From: Lapidilactobacillus mulanensis
Lineage (GTDB): Bacteria; Bacillota; Bacilli; Lactobacillales; Lactobacillaceae
Direction: 5' to 3'
Length of the DNA stretch: 58,518 nt
Assembly (NCBI RefSeq): GCF_003946215.1
Contig: NZ_RHOW01000011.1
Span: 1 to 58,518, forward strand
Under the pieces are notes generated by a model. That model did not search any database, was not told where the DNA came from, and saw only the letters and a program-made list of their open reading frames with translations. Every line of letters begins with the position of its first letter. Positions within the stretch are counted from its first letter, which is position 1. Positions 27,110 to 34,200 of the stretch are shown here, piece after piece. Made by a program: the position numbers and the translations under genes.

Positions 27110-27724
27110 ATGTGTTCTAATTCCGAAGAGTTAGAATTAATTAGAGCTGTTCAAAATTGTAGTGATTCCGCTGCCCTGGAGTCATTACTGATCAAATATC
27201 GGCCAATGATCAATTTGGCGATGTCTAAGTTTTATTTGCGTGATTTTGATCGAGATGATTGGTTGCAAGAGGCGCGGATCGTTTGTTACGAGACCTGCTT
27301 GCTTTACGAAACCAATCATAACTGCCAATTCAGTTCGTTTTTCAGGTTACGTTTATATAATCATTTGCGTAACATTTTGCGCCATGAATTGGCGACCAAG
27401 CGGCTGTCCAATCAAATGTGTAACTCATTGGATGAAATGTTGATCCAAGAAAGCGAAGCAACATTTCGGCGTCCGTTCGCAGCCGAACCGGTTATTGTTC
27501 AGCAACTCAACTTGAATCGTTATTTAACAAGTCTGTCTTATTTGGAGTTGCAGGCTTTTCAAGTTATGGTCAATCAAAAGAAGGCCGCTGAAGTTTGTGA
27601 GTTGTTGGATTGTACCGAGAAACAATTAGCTAGAGCGGTCGAACGCTGTCATCAGAAGCTTAAATTACATCTCATTCAGGAGAACCGCGAATGGCCGCAT
27701 ACGCCTTTAGATAAGCGCTACTGA
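27110..27724 (+). CDS. Alternative sigma factor, SigH/ComX-like
   Basis: A 204-aa ECF-sized sigma factor. Region 2 is seen in LIKYRPMINLAMSKFYLRDFDRDDWLQEARIVCYE, with FSSFFRLRLYNHLRNILRHE; region 4 is the helix-turn-helix in AFQVMVNQKKAAEVCELLDCTEKQLARAVERCHQKL. It lies between rlmB and rpmG-secE-nusG, exactly the Bacillus sigH position, so it is the orthologue. In lactobacilli such factors (ComX/SigH) are linked to DNA-uptake genes. ATG at 27110 follows AAAGGGGTG; that site lies in a small hairpin (AAAAG/CTTTT). Confidence 0.85.
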   Translation: MCSNSEELELIRAVQNCSDSAALESLLIKYRPMINLAMSKFYLRDFDRDDWLQEARIVCYETCLLYETNHNCQFSSFFRLRLYNHLRNILRHELATKRLSNQMCNSLDEMLIQESEATFRRPFAAEPVIVQQLNLNRYLTSLSYLELQAFQVMVNQKKAAEVCELLDCTEKQLARAVERCHQKLKLHLIQENREWPHTPLDKRY

Positions 27725-27875
27725 GTTAAATCGTTTGCGTTTTTAAGCCGGATGAGTTCAATTTCCATGCTTCTGCGGACTAAAATTTCGTGCCAATGTG
27801 CCTTTATCTATCAATTCGATTGATTTTAAAGCTTATTTATGCTAAATTTAGAAGTATTAATTAAGGTGGTATAAC

Positions 27876-28025
27876 ATGTCTGTTAAGAAAGTAGCATTGG
27901 CTTGTACGGTCTGTGGATCGCGAAATTATATGATTACTGAGAATAACCAACGAGCAGAGCGTTTGGAAGTTCGCAAGTTCTGTAAGCATTGTGGAAAGCA
28001 TACCTTGCATAAAGAAACGCGTTAA
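27876..28025 (+). CDS. rpmG: 50S ribosomal protein L33
   Basis: A 49-aa ribosomal protein of the zinc-binding L33 type. Two CxxC pairs are present: CTVC near residue 10 and CKHC near residue 36. The sequence [20 protein letters not shown] and the ending HKETR are typical of the rpmG copy next to secE. AAGGTGG lies seven bases before the ATG. It is one of the short genes of the conserved sigH-rpmG-secE-nusG cluster, 43 bp ahead of secE. Confidence 0.95.
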   Translation: MSVKKVALACTVCGSRNYMITENNQRAERLEVRKFCKHCGKHTLHKETR

Positions 28026-28068
28026 TGATTTGATCGTAGTCCTAGCTTATTGATAAGGAGTTTTGAGA

Positions 28069-28254
28069 ATGAAACGTTTTTTTAAATTTTTCGGTAGCGT
28101 TGGTCACGAAATGAAATTGGTCACATGGCCAACTATGAAACAAACGCGTCACGATAACTGGACGGTTGTTTCGACTTCAATCTTATTTGCGTTATTTTTC
28201 GCGTTGTGCGACTTCCTGATCAACTCAGGATTAACACAATTTATTTTGAAGTAA
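28069..28254 (+). CDS. secE: Preprotein translocase subunit SecE
   Basis: Small membrane subunit of the SecYEG channel, 61 aa with one membrane span (TSILFALFFALCDFLINSGLTQFIL) after a basic amphipathic helix (FGSVGHEMKLVTWPTMKQTRHD). The KLVTWP sequence is the SecE hallmark. The ATG of MKRFFKF follows AAGGAGTTTTGAGA; a TTG two codons earlier is too near to the ribosome site. It lies between rpmG and nusG as in all Firmicutes. Confidence 0.95.
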   Translation: MKRFFKFFGSVGHEMKLVTWPTMKQTRHDNWTVVSTSILFALFFALCDFLINSGLTQFILK

Positions 28255-28287
28255 ACAGCTTTTTCAGTGGTTGTAAGTATGTTTGCG

Positions 28288-28315
28288 TTGCTTATTTTGG
28301 GAAGTCTGTTAAAAT
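28288..28315 (+). promoter_or_regulatory. Promoter upstream of nusG
   Basis: TTGCTT (28288-28293), a 16-bp spacer and TAAAAT (28310-28315). Transcription would start near 28322, just ahead of a terminator hairpin. Confidence 0.5.
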
Positions 28316-28327
28316 ATAGCTATTGAG

Positions 28328-28355
28328 AAAAAACTTCGTGTGAGCGGAGTTTTTT
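28328..28355 (+). terminator. Terminator/attenuator between secE and nusG
   Basis: AAAAAACTTCG pairs with CGGAGTTTTTT (one G-T pair) around TGTGAG; the right arm ends in seven T. It may end the secE transcript or attenuate transcription into nusG. Confidence 0.65.
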
Positions 28356-28380
28356 TATTTTGGAAAAAGGATGATAAAAA

Positions 28381-28929
28381 ATGGTCGAATCGATCGCTAA
28401 ACGCTGGTATGTATTACATACTTATTCAGGCTACGAAAATAAAGTTAAAGCTAACCTGGAATCACGTGCCCAATCAATGGGAATGGAAAACAATATCTTT
28501 CGCGTGATCGTCCCAGAACAAGAAGAGCAAGAAATTAAGAACGGTAAAGAAAAAACTGAAATACACAAAACGTTTCCTGGTTATGTTCTAGTTGAACTGG
28601 TCATGACTGACCAGGCTTGGTTCATTGTGCGGAATACACCTGGTGTGACTGGATTCGTTGGTAGTCACGGTTCTGGTAGTAAGCCTGCACCATTACTTGA
28701 TAGTGAAATCGAACATATCTTGCATGATCTTGGAATCAGCAAACGCCACAGTGACATTGAATTTTCTGACGGCGAAACGATCAAGATCGTCGAAGGTGCT
28801 TTTGCTAATTTGACTGGTAAAATTACCGAAGTCGATCCTGAAAAACTCAAACTTAAAGTTAACATCGATATGTTTGGTCGGGAAACGAGTACAGAATTAG
28901 ATTACGATCAAGTCGATAAGTTAGTCTAA
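28381..28929 (+). CDS. nusG: Transcription antitermination/pausing factor NusG
   Basis: Binds RNA polymerase and links it to the ribosome or to pausing. The N-terminal NGN domain spans residues about 8-120 (KRWYVLHTYSGYENKVKANLESR and FPGYVLVELVMTDQAWFIVRNTPGVTGFVGS). The C-terminal KOW domain is EGAFANLTGKITEVDPEKLKLKVNIDMFGRETSTELD. Length 182 aa. AAAGGATGA precedes the ATG. The unit has its own promoter and leader hairpin upstream and is followed by rplK with a separate promoter. Confidence 0.97.
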   Translation: MVESIAKRWYVLHTYSGYENKVKANLESRAQSMGMENNIFRVIVPEQEEQEIKNGKEKTEIHKTFPGYVLVELVMTDQAWFIVRNTPGVTGFVGSHGSGSKPAPLLDSEIEHILHDLGISKRHSDIEFSDGETIKIVEGAFANLTGKITEVDPEKLKLKVNIDMFGRETSTELDYDQVDKLV

Positions 28930-28934
28930 ACCTA

Positions 28935-28964
28935 TTGCTATTTCGGTCGTGAGTATGCTATATT
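28935..28964 (+). promoter_or_regulatory. Promoter of rplK-rplA
   Basis: TTGCTA (28935-28940), an 18-bp spacer and an extended -10 TG-C-TATATT (-10 at 28959-28964). It lies immediately upstream of the first L1-like hairpin. Confidence 0.7.
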
Positions 28965-28985
28965 ATTCAAGTGTGTTTTGATACA

Positions 28986-29022
28986 TGTGGGAGGAGAAAT
29001 TACTATCTCCATCATAACCACA
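28986..29022 (+). promoter_or_regulatory. L1-type mRNA hairpin before rplK
   Basis: TGTGG (28986-28990) pairs with CCACA (29018-29022); an internal loop of GA against ATCATAA follows; then GGAGA pairs with TCTCC around an 8-nt loop. The GTGG-GA-stem layout resembles the L1-binding site of 23S rRNA. A hairpin of the same layout precedes rplA. Confidence 0.55.
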
Positions 29023-29047
29023 ACACGGACTAAGGAGGTTTTGTCTC

Positions 29048-29473
29048 GTGGCAAAAAAAGTAGCAAACATTGTTAAGTTACAAATTCCTGCAGGGAAAGC
29101 AACACCAGCTCCTCCAGTAGGACCAGCATTAGGTCAAGCCGGTATTAATATTATGGGCTTTACTAAAGACTTTAATGCACGGACTGCTGATCAAGCGGGT
29201 ATGATTATTCCTGTTGTAATTACAGTATATGAGGATCGTTCATTCGACTTCGTTACTAAGACACCACCAGCTGCAACTTTATTGAAGAAAGCTGCCGGTG
29301 TAGAGCATGGTTCAGGTGAACCGAATACGAAAAAGGTTGCTAAGGTAACCAAAGATCAAGTTCGCCAAATCGCTGAAACCAAAATGCAAGACCTAAACGC
29401 CGCTGATGTAGAAGCAGCAATGCGCATGGTTGAAGGTACTGCAAGAAGCATGGGCTTTGAAGTCACTGACTAA
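29048..29473 (+). CDS. rplK: 50S ribosomal protein L11
   Basis: Part of the GTPase-associated centre of the 50S subunit. The 141-aa sequence begins [35 protein letters not shown], with the proline-rich linker and N-terminal domain typical of L11, and ends with the RNA-binding C-terminal domain ([28 protein letters not shown]). Translation starts at GTG with AAGGAGG upstream. It forms an operon with rplA, with an L1-type hairpin before each. Confidence 0.98.
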   Translation: MAKKVANIVKLQIPAGKATPAPPVGPALGQAGINIMGFTKDFNARTADQAGMIIPVVITVYEDRSFDFVTKTPPAATLLKKAAGVEHGSGEPNTKKVAKVTKDQVRQIAETKMQDLNAADVEAAMRMVEGTARSMGFEVTD

Positions 29474-29510
29474 TTGACAGTCGGATAAACAGTGAAAGTT
29501 GTTTAATCAA

Positions 29511-29539
29511 GTGGGAGGACCAAACGTCCATTTGACCAC
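29511..29539 (+). promoter_or_regulatory. L1-type mRNA hairpin before rplA
   Basis: GTGG (29511-29514) pairs with CCAC (29536-29539); an internal loop of GA against ATTTGA follows; then GGAC pairs with GTCC around CAAAC. The inner stem differs from the rplK copy yet still pairs, so the structure seems conserved. Likely an L1 autoregulatory site. Confidence 0.55.
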
Positions 29540-29559
29540 ATTTGCAAGGAGGAAAAAAT

Positions 29560-30249
29560 ATGCCAAAACATGGCAAAAAGTATACTGAAGCATTAAAGCA
29601 AGTTGAAAAAAACAAACAATATGATGCTGCCGAGGCAGTTGAATTATTAAAGAAAGTTGATTTTGCAAAGTTTGATGCAACTGTTGAAGTTGCCTACAAT
29701 CTTTCTGTTGACCCTAAACAAGCAGATCAACAAATTCGTGGTGCCATTGTGCTCCCTAACGGTACTGGTAAGTCACAAAAGGTGATCGTTTTCGCTGAAG
29801 GTGACCAAGCTAAGGCTGCAGAGGCAGCTGGTGCCGACGTTGTTGGTTCCGATGATTTAGTTCAACGGATCCAAGAAGGTTGGTTAGACTTTGATGTTGC
29901 CGTTGCGACACCACCTATGATGGCCAAAGTTGGTCGTTTAGGCCGTGTCTTAGGACCTAAAGGCTTAATGCCTAACCCTAAGACGGGTACTGTTACAATG
30001 GACGTTACTAAGGCTATCAATGATGTTAAAGCAGGTCAGGTTACTTATCGTGTTGATAAGGCTGGCTTGATCCATGCACCTATTGGTAAAATTAGTTTCG
30101 ACGCTGATAAGTTACTTGAGAACTTCAAGGCTTTCAACGAAGTTATTTTACGTGCTCGTCCAGCTGCTGCTAAAGGTAACTACATCAAGAGCATCACTTT
30201 GACTTCAACATTTGGTCCTGGTCTTGCGGTTGAATCTAATTCGCTTTAA
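29560..30249 (+). CDS. rplA: 50S ribosomal protein L1
   Basis: Forms the L1 stalk at the tRNA exit site and usually represses its own mRNA. The 229-aa protein shows [26 protein letters not shown] at the start and the hallmark segments [19 protein letters not shown] and [19 protein letters not shown]. The start MPKHGKKY follows AAGGAGG by about seven bases; a Met six codons upstream overlaps the ribosome site. It is preceded by an L1-type hairpin, which fits autoregulation. Confidence 0.97.
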   Translation: MPKHGKKYTEALKQVEKNKQYDAAEAVELLKKVDFAKFDATVEVAYNLSVDPKQADQQIRGAIVLPNGTGKSQKVIVFAEGDQAKAAEAAGADVVGSDDLVQRIQEGWLDFDVAVATPPMMAKVGRLGRVLGPKGLMPNPKTGTVTMDVTKAINDVKAGQVTYRVDKAGLIHAPIGKISFDADKLLENFKAFNEVILRARPAAAKGNYIKSITLTSTFGPGLAVESNSL

Positions 30250-30268
30250 GCATAACTTTGTGAGGCTA

Positions 30269-30291
30269 GGGCGTTACATTTCGTAATGTCC
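30269..30291 (+). other. Hairpin between rplA and the rplJ promoter
   Basis: GGGCGTTAC pairs with GTAATGTCC (two G-T pairs) around ATTTC. There is no T-run after it, so it may be a weak stop or an RNA-processing site rather than a standard terminator. Confidence 0.35.
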
Positions 30292-30319
30292 GCGCGTCAT
30301 TGAATGTGCTTAGACTTGT

Positions 30320-30348
30320 TTGACAAGCACTTATTAAAGTGATATCTT
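30320..30348 (+). promoter_or_regulatory. Promoter of rplJ-rplL
   Basis: TTGACA (30320-30325), a 17-bp spacer and TATCTT (30343-30348). Transcription would start close to 30354, at the head of the L10 leader. Confidence 0.65.
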
Positions 30349-30353
30349 TAAAT

Positions 30354-30470
30354 AAGAATATTTTTTCTACCTAAGACTCAGGTGACTTTATGTCTCAATA
30401 TCCTGCCGAGGCCAGATGATAACGTCAGTTAACCTCTGTGTCTTTGGACACAGAGGTTTTAATTTGGTTA
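30354..30470 (+). ncRNA. L10 ribosomal-protein leader
   Basis: The untranslated leader of rplJ carries the TCCTGCCGAGGCCAGATGATAACG segment-type core (shown here only in part, 30400-30424) that is typical of Firmicute L10 leaders (Rfam L10_leader), followed by a strong terminator hairpin at 30431-30460. L10 or the L10-L12 complex binding the core is known in this family to repress the operon. Confidence 0.8.
30431..30460 (+). terminator. Attenuator terminator of the L10 leader
   Basis: AACCTCTGTGTC pairs with GACACAGAGGTT around TTTG, followed by a T-run. It lies before the rplJ ribosome site and can stop transcription of rplJL. Confidence 0.85.
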
Positions 30471-30509
30471 AATGGCTAGAAGAAACAATAATAAGTGGAG
30501 GTGAAATTA

Positions 30510-31013
30510 ATGAGCGAATCAATTATCGCTACAAAAGCTGTTATCGTTGATGATATCTATGATAAATTTAGTCGTGCTAAGTCTGCAGTTGTTGTCGATT
30601 ATTTAGGTTTGACTGTTGCCCAAGCGACAGAGTTACGTAAGGAATTACGTGAAGCTGGTGTTGAGTTAAAAGTCGTTAAGAATACCTATTTACGTCGTGC
30701 TGCTGACAAAGCCGGTTATGAAGGCTTAGACGATACATTTACTGGTCCTACTGCCGTCGCATTTTCATATGATGACGTCGTTGCACCTGCACGTGTTTTA
30801 TCTAAGTTTGCTAAGAACGTCGATGCTTTGGAAATCAAGGGTGGTATCATTGAAGGCAAGGTTTCTGACCTTGCAACGATCAACGAATTGGCTTCATTGC
30901 CAAGTCGCGAAGGTCTCTTATCAATGTTACTTTCTGTATTACAAGCTCCTGTTCGCAACGTCGCATATGCTGTTAAGGCAGTTGCTGATGCAAAAGATGA
31001 ACCTGCTGCATAA
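30510..31013 (+). CDS. rplJ: 50S ribosomal protein L10
   Basis: Base of the L7/L12 stalk, 167 aa. The N-terminal RNA-binding domain shows [41 protein letters not shown]; the C-terminal helix that binds L12 dimers ends with [13 protein letters not shown]. The ATG at 30510 follows GGAGGTG by seven bases; a GTG five codons upstream is inside that site. It is preceded by the L10 leader and followed 38 bp later by rplL. Confidence 0.97.
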   Translation: MSESIIATKAVIVDDIYDKFSRAKSAVVVDYLGLTVAQATELRKELREAGVELKVVKNTYLRRAADKAGYEGLDDTFTGPTAVAFSYDDVVAPARVLSKFAKNVDALEIKGGIIEGKVSDLATINELASLPSREGLLSMLLSVLQAPVRNVAYAVKAVADAKDEPAA

Positions 31014-31051
31014 TTTAAACTAAAATAATTTTCTATTTGGAGGAAAATAAC

Positions 31052-31420
31052 ATGGCTTTAGACACACAAGCAATCGTTGATCAATTAAAAGATGCAACGA
31101 TCCTAGAATTAAACGATTTAGTTAAAGCAATCGAAGAAGAATTTGGCGTTTCAGCTGCTGCTCCTGTAGCTGCTGCTGGTGCTGCTGGTCCTGCTGCTGA
31201 TGCTGAACCTACAGAAGTTAATGTTGAATTAACAGAAGTTGGTCAAGAAAAGGTTAAGGTTATCAAGGCTGTTCGTGAAATCACTGAACTTGGCTTGAAA
31301 GATGCTAAAGGCTTAGTTGACAAAGCACCTTCAAACGTCAAGGAAGGCGTTACTCCTGAAGAAGCTGAAGAAATCAAAGCTAAACTTGAAGCAGTTGGCG
31401 CAACTGTCACTGTTAAATAA
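31052..31420 (+). CDS. rplL: 50S ribosomal protein L7/L12
   Basis: Stalk protein that recruits translation factors, 122 aa. The N-terminal dimerisation domain ([36 protein letters not shown]) is followed by an alanine-rich hinge and the C-terminal domain ([26 protein letters not shown]). GGAGGA lies seven bases before the ATG. In Bacillus the next genes are an rsmC-like gene and rpoB; here two minus-strand oxidoreductase genes intervene, and rpoB is not in the window. Confidence 0.98.
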   Translation: MALDTQAIVDQLKDATILELNDLVKAIEEEFGVSAAAPVAAAGAAGPAADAEPTEVNVELTEVGQEKVKVIKAVREITELGLKDAKGLVDKAPSNVKEGVTPEEAEEIKAKLEAVGATVTVK

Positions 31421-31443
31421 TTTCTGATACTTTGTATCGAAAT

Positions 31444-31487
31444 AAAACCCACTCAATCGCTGGTTATAGGCGAGGGAGTGGGTTTTT
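31444..31487 (+). terminator. Terminator of rplJ-rplL
   Basis: AAAACCCACTC pairs with GAGTGGGTTTT around a 21-nt loop, with a T-run after it. Confidence 0.85.
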
Positions 31488-31517
31488 ATTTTGGTTGAGC
31501 ATGTCAGATGATCGCTG

Positions 31518-31569
31518 CAAAAAAATAAGATACTGCTCATCCATGAATTGATCAGATGAGTGGTATCTT
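31518..31569 (-). terminator. Terminator of the minus-strand oxidoreductase pair
   Basis: A 15-bp stem with one to two mismatches (arms 31527-31541 and 31555-31569) lies 25 bp past the minus-strand gene; on that strand it is followed by ATTTTTTT. Confidence 0.8.
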
Positions 31570-31593
31570 GTTCTTTTATTTGCTTAACGTACT

Positions 31594-32271
31594 TTATTTT
31601 TCTGAAGCTGCGATTTTCTTACCGAATTCGGTTTGATCGAAATGATCGATGATGTCTTTCAGATCATCGTATTTGAGGCTAGCTCCGAATAAGGGGCTAC
31701 CAGGTTCGGTCATGATGCCATCAGCGAGGTCATAGTGAACGATTTGGTCGAAGCCCATGGTGTCTACGAAATGGGCGACTTCAGCGACTGCTGTGCGATC
31801 ATCGCCGGTAACAAACAACGCTTTGCGCTTAGGTGATCCTGCGGGTTGTGCTTCTTCTTGTAAATTATGATAGCCCATATGGTTGAAGGCTTTCACAAGC
31901 GCGCTGTCTTTGAAGTAAGCTTGTACTTGTTCGCTTGATGTCAAGCCGGGTGCTAAGACTTCTTCACGAATGCCGTCTGTTTCCCACCAGTAATTCATGG
32001 CATCGATCACGAGTTTACCCCTTAAAAGTGCGGGATCGATATTTTTATAACGGCTGAGGGGAATAGCCAGGAGAATGATGTCGCTATTTGCAACGACGTC
32101 ACTATTTTCTGAAGCAATTGCGCCCGGAACTAAGGTTTTGATGATCAGTGCAATCTTCCCGACAGATCCTGAACCGGAGATTCGAACTTCATAACCAGCT
32201 CTTAAAGCAAGATCAGCGAGGACGATTCCGACTTTTCCTGCACCAATAATGCCGACTTTTTTAATTGTCAT
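31594..32271 (-). CDS. NAD(P)-binding Rossmann protein, NADPH:F420 reductase-like
   Basis: A 225-aa dinucleotide-binding protein. Residues 7-15 form the glycine motif GIIGAGKVG, followed by VVANSDIILLAIPL and GKLVIDAMNYWWETDG. It belongs to the family named after F420-dependent NADP reductase, but lactobacilli are not known to make F420, so the natural partner is probably a flavin or quinone. Its start overlaps the stop of the luciferase-like gene by one base (TAATG), so the two are co-translated. A terminator follows it. Exact reaction unknown. Confidence 0.78.
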   Translation of the reverse strand: MTIKKVGIIGAGKVGIVLADLALRAGYEVRISGSGSVGKIALIIKTLVPGAIASENSDVVANSDIILLAIPLSRYKNIDPALLRGKLVIDAMNYWWETDGIREEVLAPGLTSSEQVQAYFKDSALVKAFNHMGYHNLQEEAQPAGSPKRKALFVTGDDRTAVAEVAHFVDTMGFDQIVHYDLADGIMTEPGSPLFGASLKYDDLKDIIDHFDQTEFGKKIAASEK

Positions 32272-33326
32272 TATTTAGCCGCCTCTTTCTCCGTTAGGAT
32301 TTCTTTCACACGAGGGATAACTTTAGTTGCGTAGAGTTCGATCATGCGTTCACGTTGAGCGGCGGTTTGGTTACCAGCACCATAAACAAGATCGAAACGT
32401 CCCAGATCAAGCAGGTTAATTGTTCGAGCCATACGTTGAGCAACTGTTTCAGGATCACCAACATAAAATGAACCAACTTTTGTTTCGCTATCAAACTGTT
32501 CGCGACTCATTGGTGCCCAGCCTCGGGTCAAACCAATGCGGTCGAAGTTTTCTTTGATGTTTTTGAATGCAACTTCGATAGCGGCATCTTTATCATCTGC
32601 GATGAATCCGTGCGAGTGAACTGCAATCGGAAATTCGGGTTTGTTAAGTTGCTTAGCCGCCTCATGATACAATTCGATATATGGCTTGAAACGATCTGCT
32701 TGGCCACCGATGATGGCAATGATGACCTTGTAGCCGAAACGAACGGCACGAATGATCGACTCAGGTGAACCACCGATACCGATATAAGTTTCTAATTCGC
32801 CGTGTTCTGTTTTCGGATAAACTTCTTGGTCGGTGAGGGACGCACGGAACTTGCCGGACCAGGTAACTGCTTTTTCTTTGCGTAATTCATCGTATAGTCC
32901 TAATTTTTCATTGAATAAATCATCATAATCGGTCAATTCGTAACCAAACAGTGGGAAAGATTCTGTGAATGAGCCACGACCGAGCATGACTTGTGCACGT
33001 CCATTAGAGAGCCCATCAAGCGTCGCAAAACGTTCATAAACGCGAACGGGATCATCGGAACTTAAGACAGTTACGGCAGTTGCCAACTTGATGTTTTTAG
33101 TAACAGATGCAATTGCGGCAAGAACTGTTTCAGGACTGGACACACTGTAATCGGGGCGGTGATGTTCACCAACGCCAATGACATCGATACCATATTTGTC
33201 GGCGATTTCGCCTTCATGAATAATTTGGCGGATCGATTCTGCTGCCGATTGCAAGCTGCCGTCTTCATTTGCAACAATGTCACCGAAAGTTTCAATACCG
33301 AATTCTAATTTATCTACGTTTACCAT
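32271..33326 (-). CDS. LLM-class flavin-dependent oxidoreductase (luciferase-like)
   Basis: A 351-aa TIM-barrel monooxygenase of the bacterial-luciferase superfamily, expected to use reduced FMN. Typical segments are DKYGIDVIGVGEHHRPDYSVS, TVLSSDDPVRVYERFATLDGLSNGRAQVMLGRGSF and PKTEHGELETYIGIGGSPESIIRA. The start MVNVDKLEFG is chosen because TGGAGG lies ten bases upstream; longer starts run into the promoter. It is the first gene of a two-gene unit with the Rossmann protein, which could supply reduced cofactor. The substrate is unknown. Confidence 0.83.
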   Translation of the reverse strand: MVNVDKLEFGIETFGDIVANEDGSLQSAAESIRQIIHEGEIADKYGIDVIGVGEHHRPDYSVSSPETVLAAIASVTKNIKLATAVTVLSSDDPVRVYERFATLDGLSNGRAQVMLGRGSFTESFPLFGYELTDYDDLFNEKLGLYDELRKEKAVTWSGKFRASLTDQEVYPKTEHGELETYIGIGGSPESIIRAVRFGYKVIIAIIGGQADRFKPYIELYHEAAKQLNKPEFPIAVHSHGFIADDKDAAIEVAFKNIKENFDRIGLTRGWAPMSREQFDSETKVGSFYVGDPETVAQRMARTINLLDLGRFDLVYGAGNQTAAQRERMIELYATKVIPRVKEILTEKEAAK

Positions 33327-33348
33327 GTTTATAGGCCTCCATTCGTTA

Positions 33349-33365
33349 CTTACTTTACGTAAGTC
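33349..33365. promoter_or_regulatory. Candidate operator of the luciferase-like operon
   Basis: ACTTAC-TTTAC-GTAAGT is a perfect 6-bp inverted repeat with a 5-bp spacer. It lies between the predicted promoter (33376-33404) and the ribosome site, where a repressor would block transcription. Confidence 0.4.
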
Positions 33366-33375
33366 CGTGCCATTA

Positions 33376-33404
33376 GAATAATCTATTTCTGACAAAAAAG
33401 CAAC
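33376..33404 (-). promoter_or_regulatory. Promoter of the luciferase-like operon
   Basis: On the minus strand TTGCTT (33399-33404), a 17-bp spacer and TATTCT (33376-33381). Confidence 0.5.
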
Positions 33405-33503
33405 CGTTTTTATTCGGCGGTGTGTATTTATTAAAAAAAAACCCCCAACTCGTGATATCGACGCTCAATTTCGCCGAGCGGTTTTTCAATTCGGTGATAA
33501 ACA

Positions 33504-33512
33504 TGCTAGAAT
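33504..33512 (+). promoter_or_regulatory. Extended -10 promoter of the methyltransferase gene
   Basis: TG-C-TAGAAT lies 50 bp upstream of the methyltransferase start. Confidence 0.5.
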
Positions 33513-33561
33513 AGTGGGAATGGTTTATGTCGACAAATTGTACGAAGAATGAGGAAGATAA

Positions 33562-34200
33562 ATGGCACATCAATATTTCGAAAACAACGAAGATCTTGCC
33601 CACGAACGACAGGAAATCTCGCTTGAATTACTGAATCAAAAATTAACGCTTATTTCAGACAGCGGGGTTTTCTCGCGAGAACGGGTGGATTATGGCACGA
33701 TGGTGTTGCTCAAAGCTAGTGCCCCACAAATTCTAGCGGAGGCGACTCAAAAAGTTACCGTTCTAGATGTCGGCTGTGGTTATGGACCGATCGGCCTGTC
33801 ATTAGCAAAATTGTCGGCCAATATTCTCGTCACGATGGTTGATGTCAACGAACGCGCGTTAGCACTAGCAGCAGAAAATGCCGAAAAAAACGGCGTCAAA
33901 GCGCAAGTTGAAATTTTAAAAAGTGATGCCTATACAGAACTTTCACCAGAAAAATTTGATTTTGTCATCACCAATCCACCGATCCGCGCGGGTAAAAAAG
34001 TTGTTGATCAAATGCTATCAGGTAGCCACGATTTTCTCAATGAAAACGGTACTTTTTTCGCAGTTCTGCAGAAAAAACAAGGGGCACCTTCAGCTAAAAA
34101 ATTATTAGCATCCGTGTACCCCAACGTGGAAATTATTAAGCGTGATAAAGGCTATTATATCTTAGCCGCGCGGAAAAACTTTAATGAGATCAATCGTTAA
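33562..34200 (+). CDS. Class I SAM methyltransferase, RsmC/YbxB-like
   Basis: A 212-aa methyltransferase like Bacillus YbxB, related to 16S rRNA guanine-N2 methyltransferase RsmC. The SAM-binding motif is VLDVGCGYGPIGLSLAKL, the following acidic strand MVDVNERAL, and the catalytic NPP motif is ITNPPIRAGKKVV. In Bacillus ybxB follows rplL; here the luciferase-like pair separates them. GAGGAAGA precedes the ATG. The last 11 bases overlap the end of the convergent PucR-type gene. Confidence 0.87.
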   Translation: MAHQYFENNEDLAHERQEISLELLNQKLTLISDSGVFSRERVDYGTMVLLKASAPQILAEATQKVTVLDVGCGYGPIGLSLAKLSANILVTMVDVNERALALAAENAEKNGVKAQVEILKSDAYTELSPEKFDFVITNPPIRAGKKVVDQMLSGSHDFLNENGTFFAVLQKKQGAPSAKKLLASVYPNVEIIKRDKGYYILAARKNFNEINR

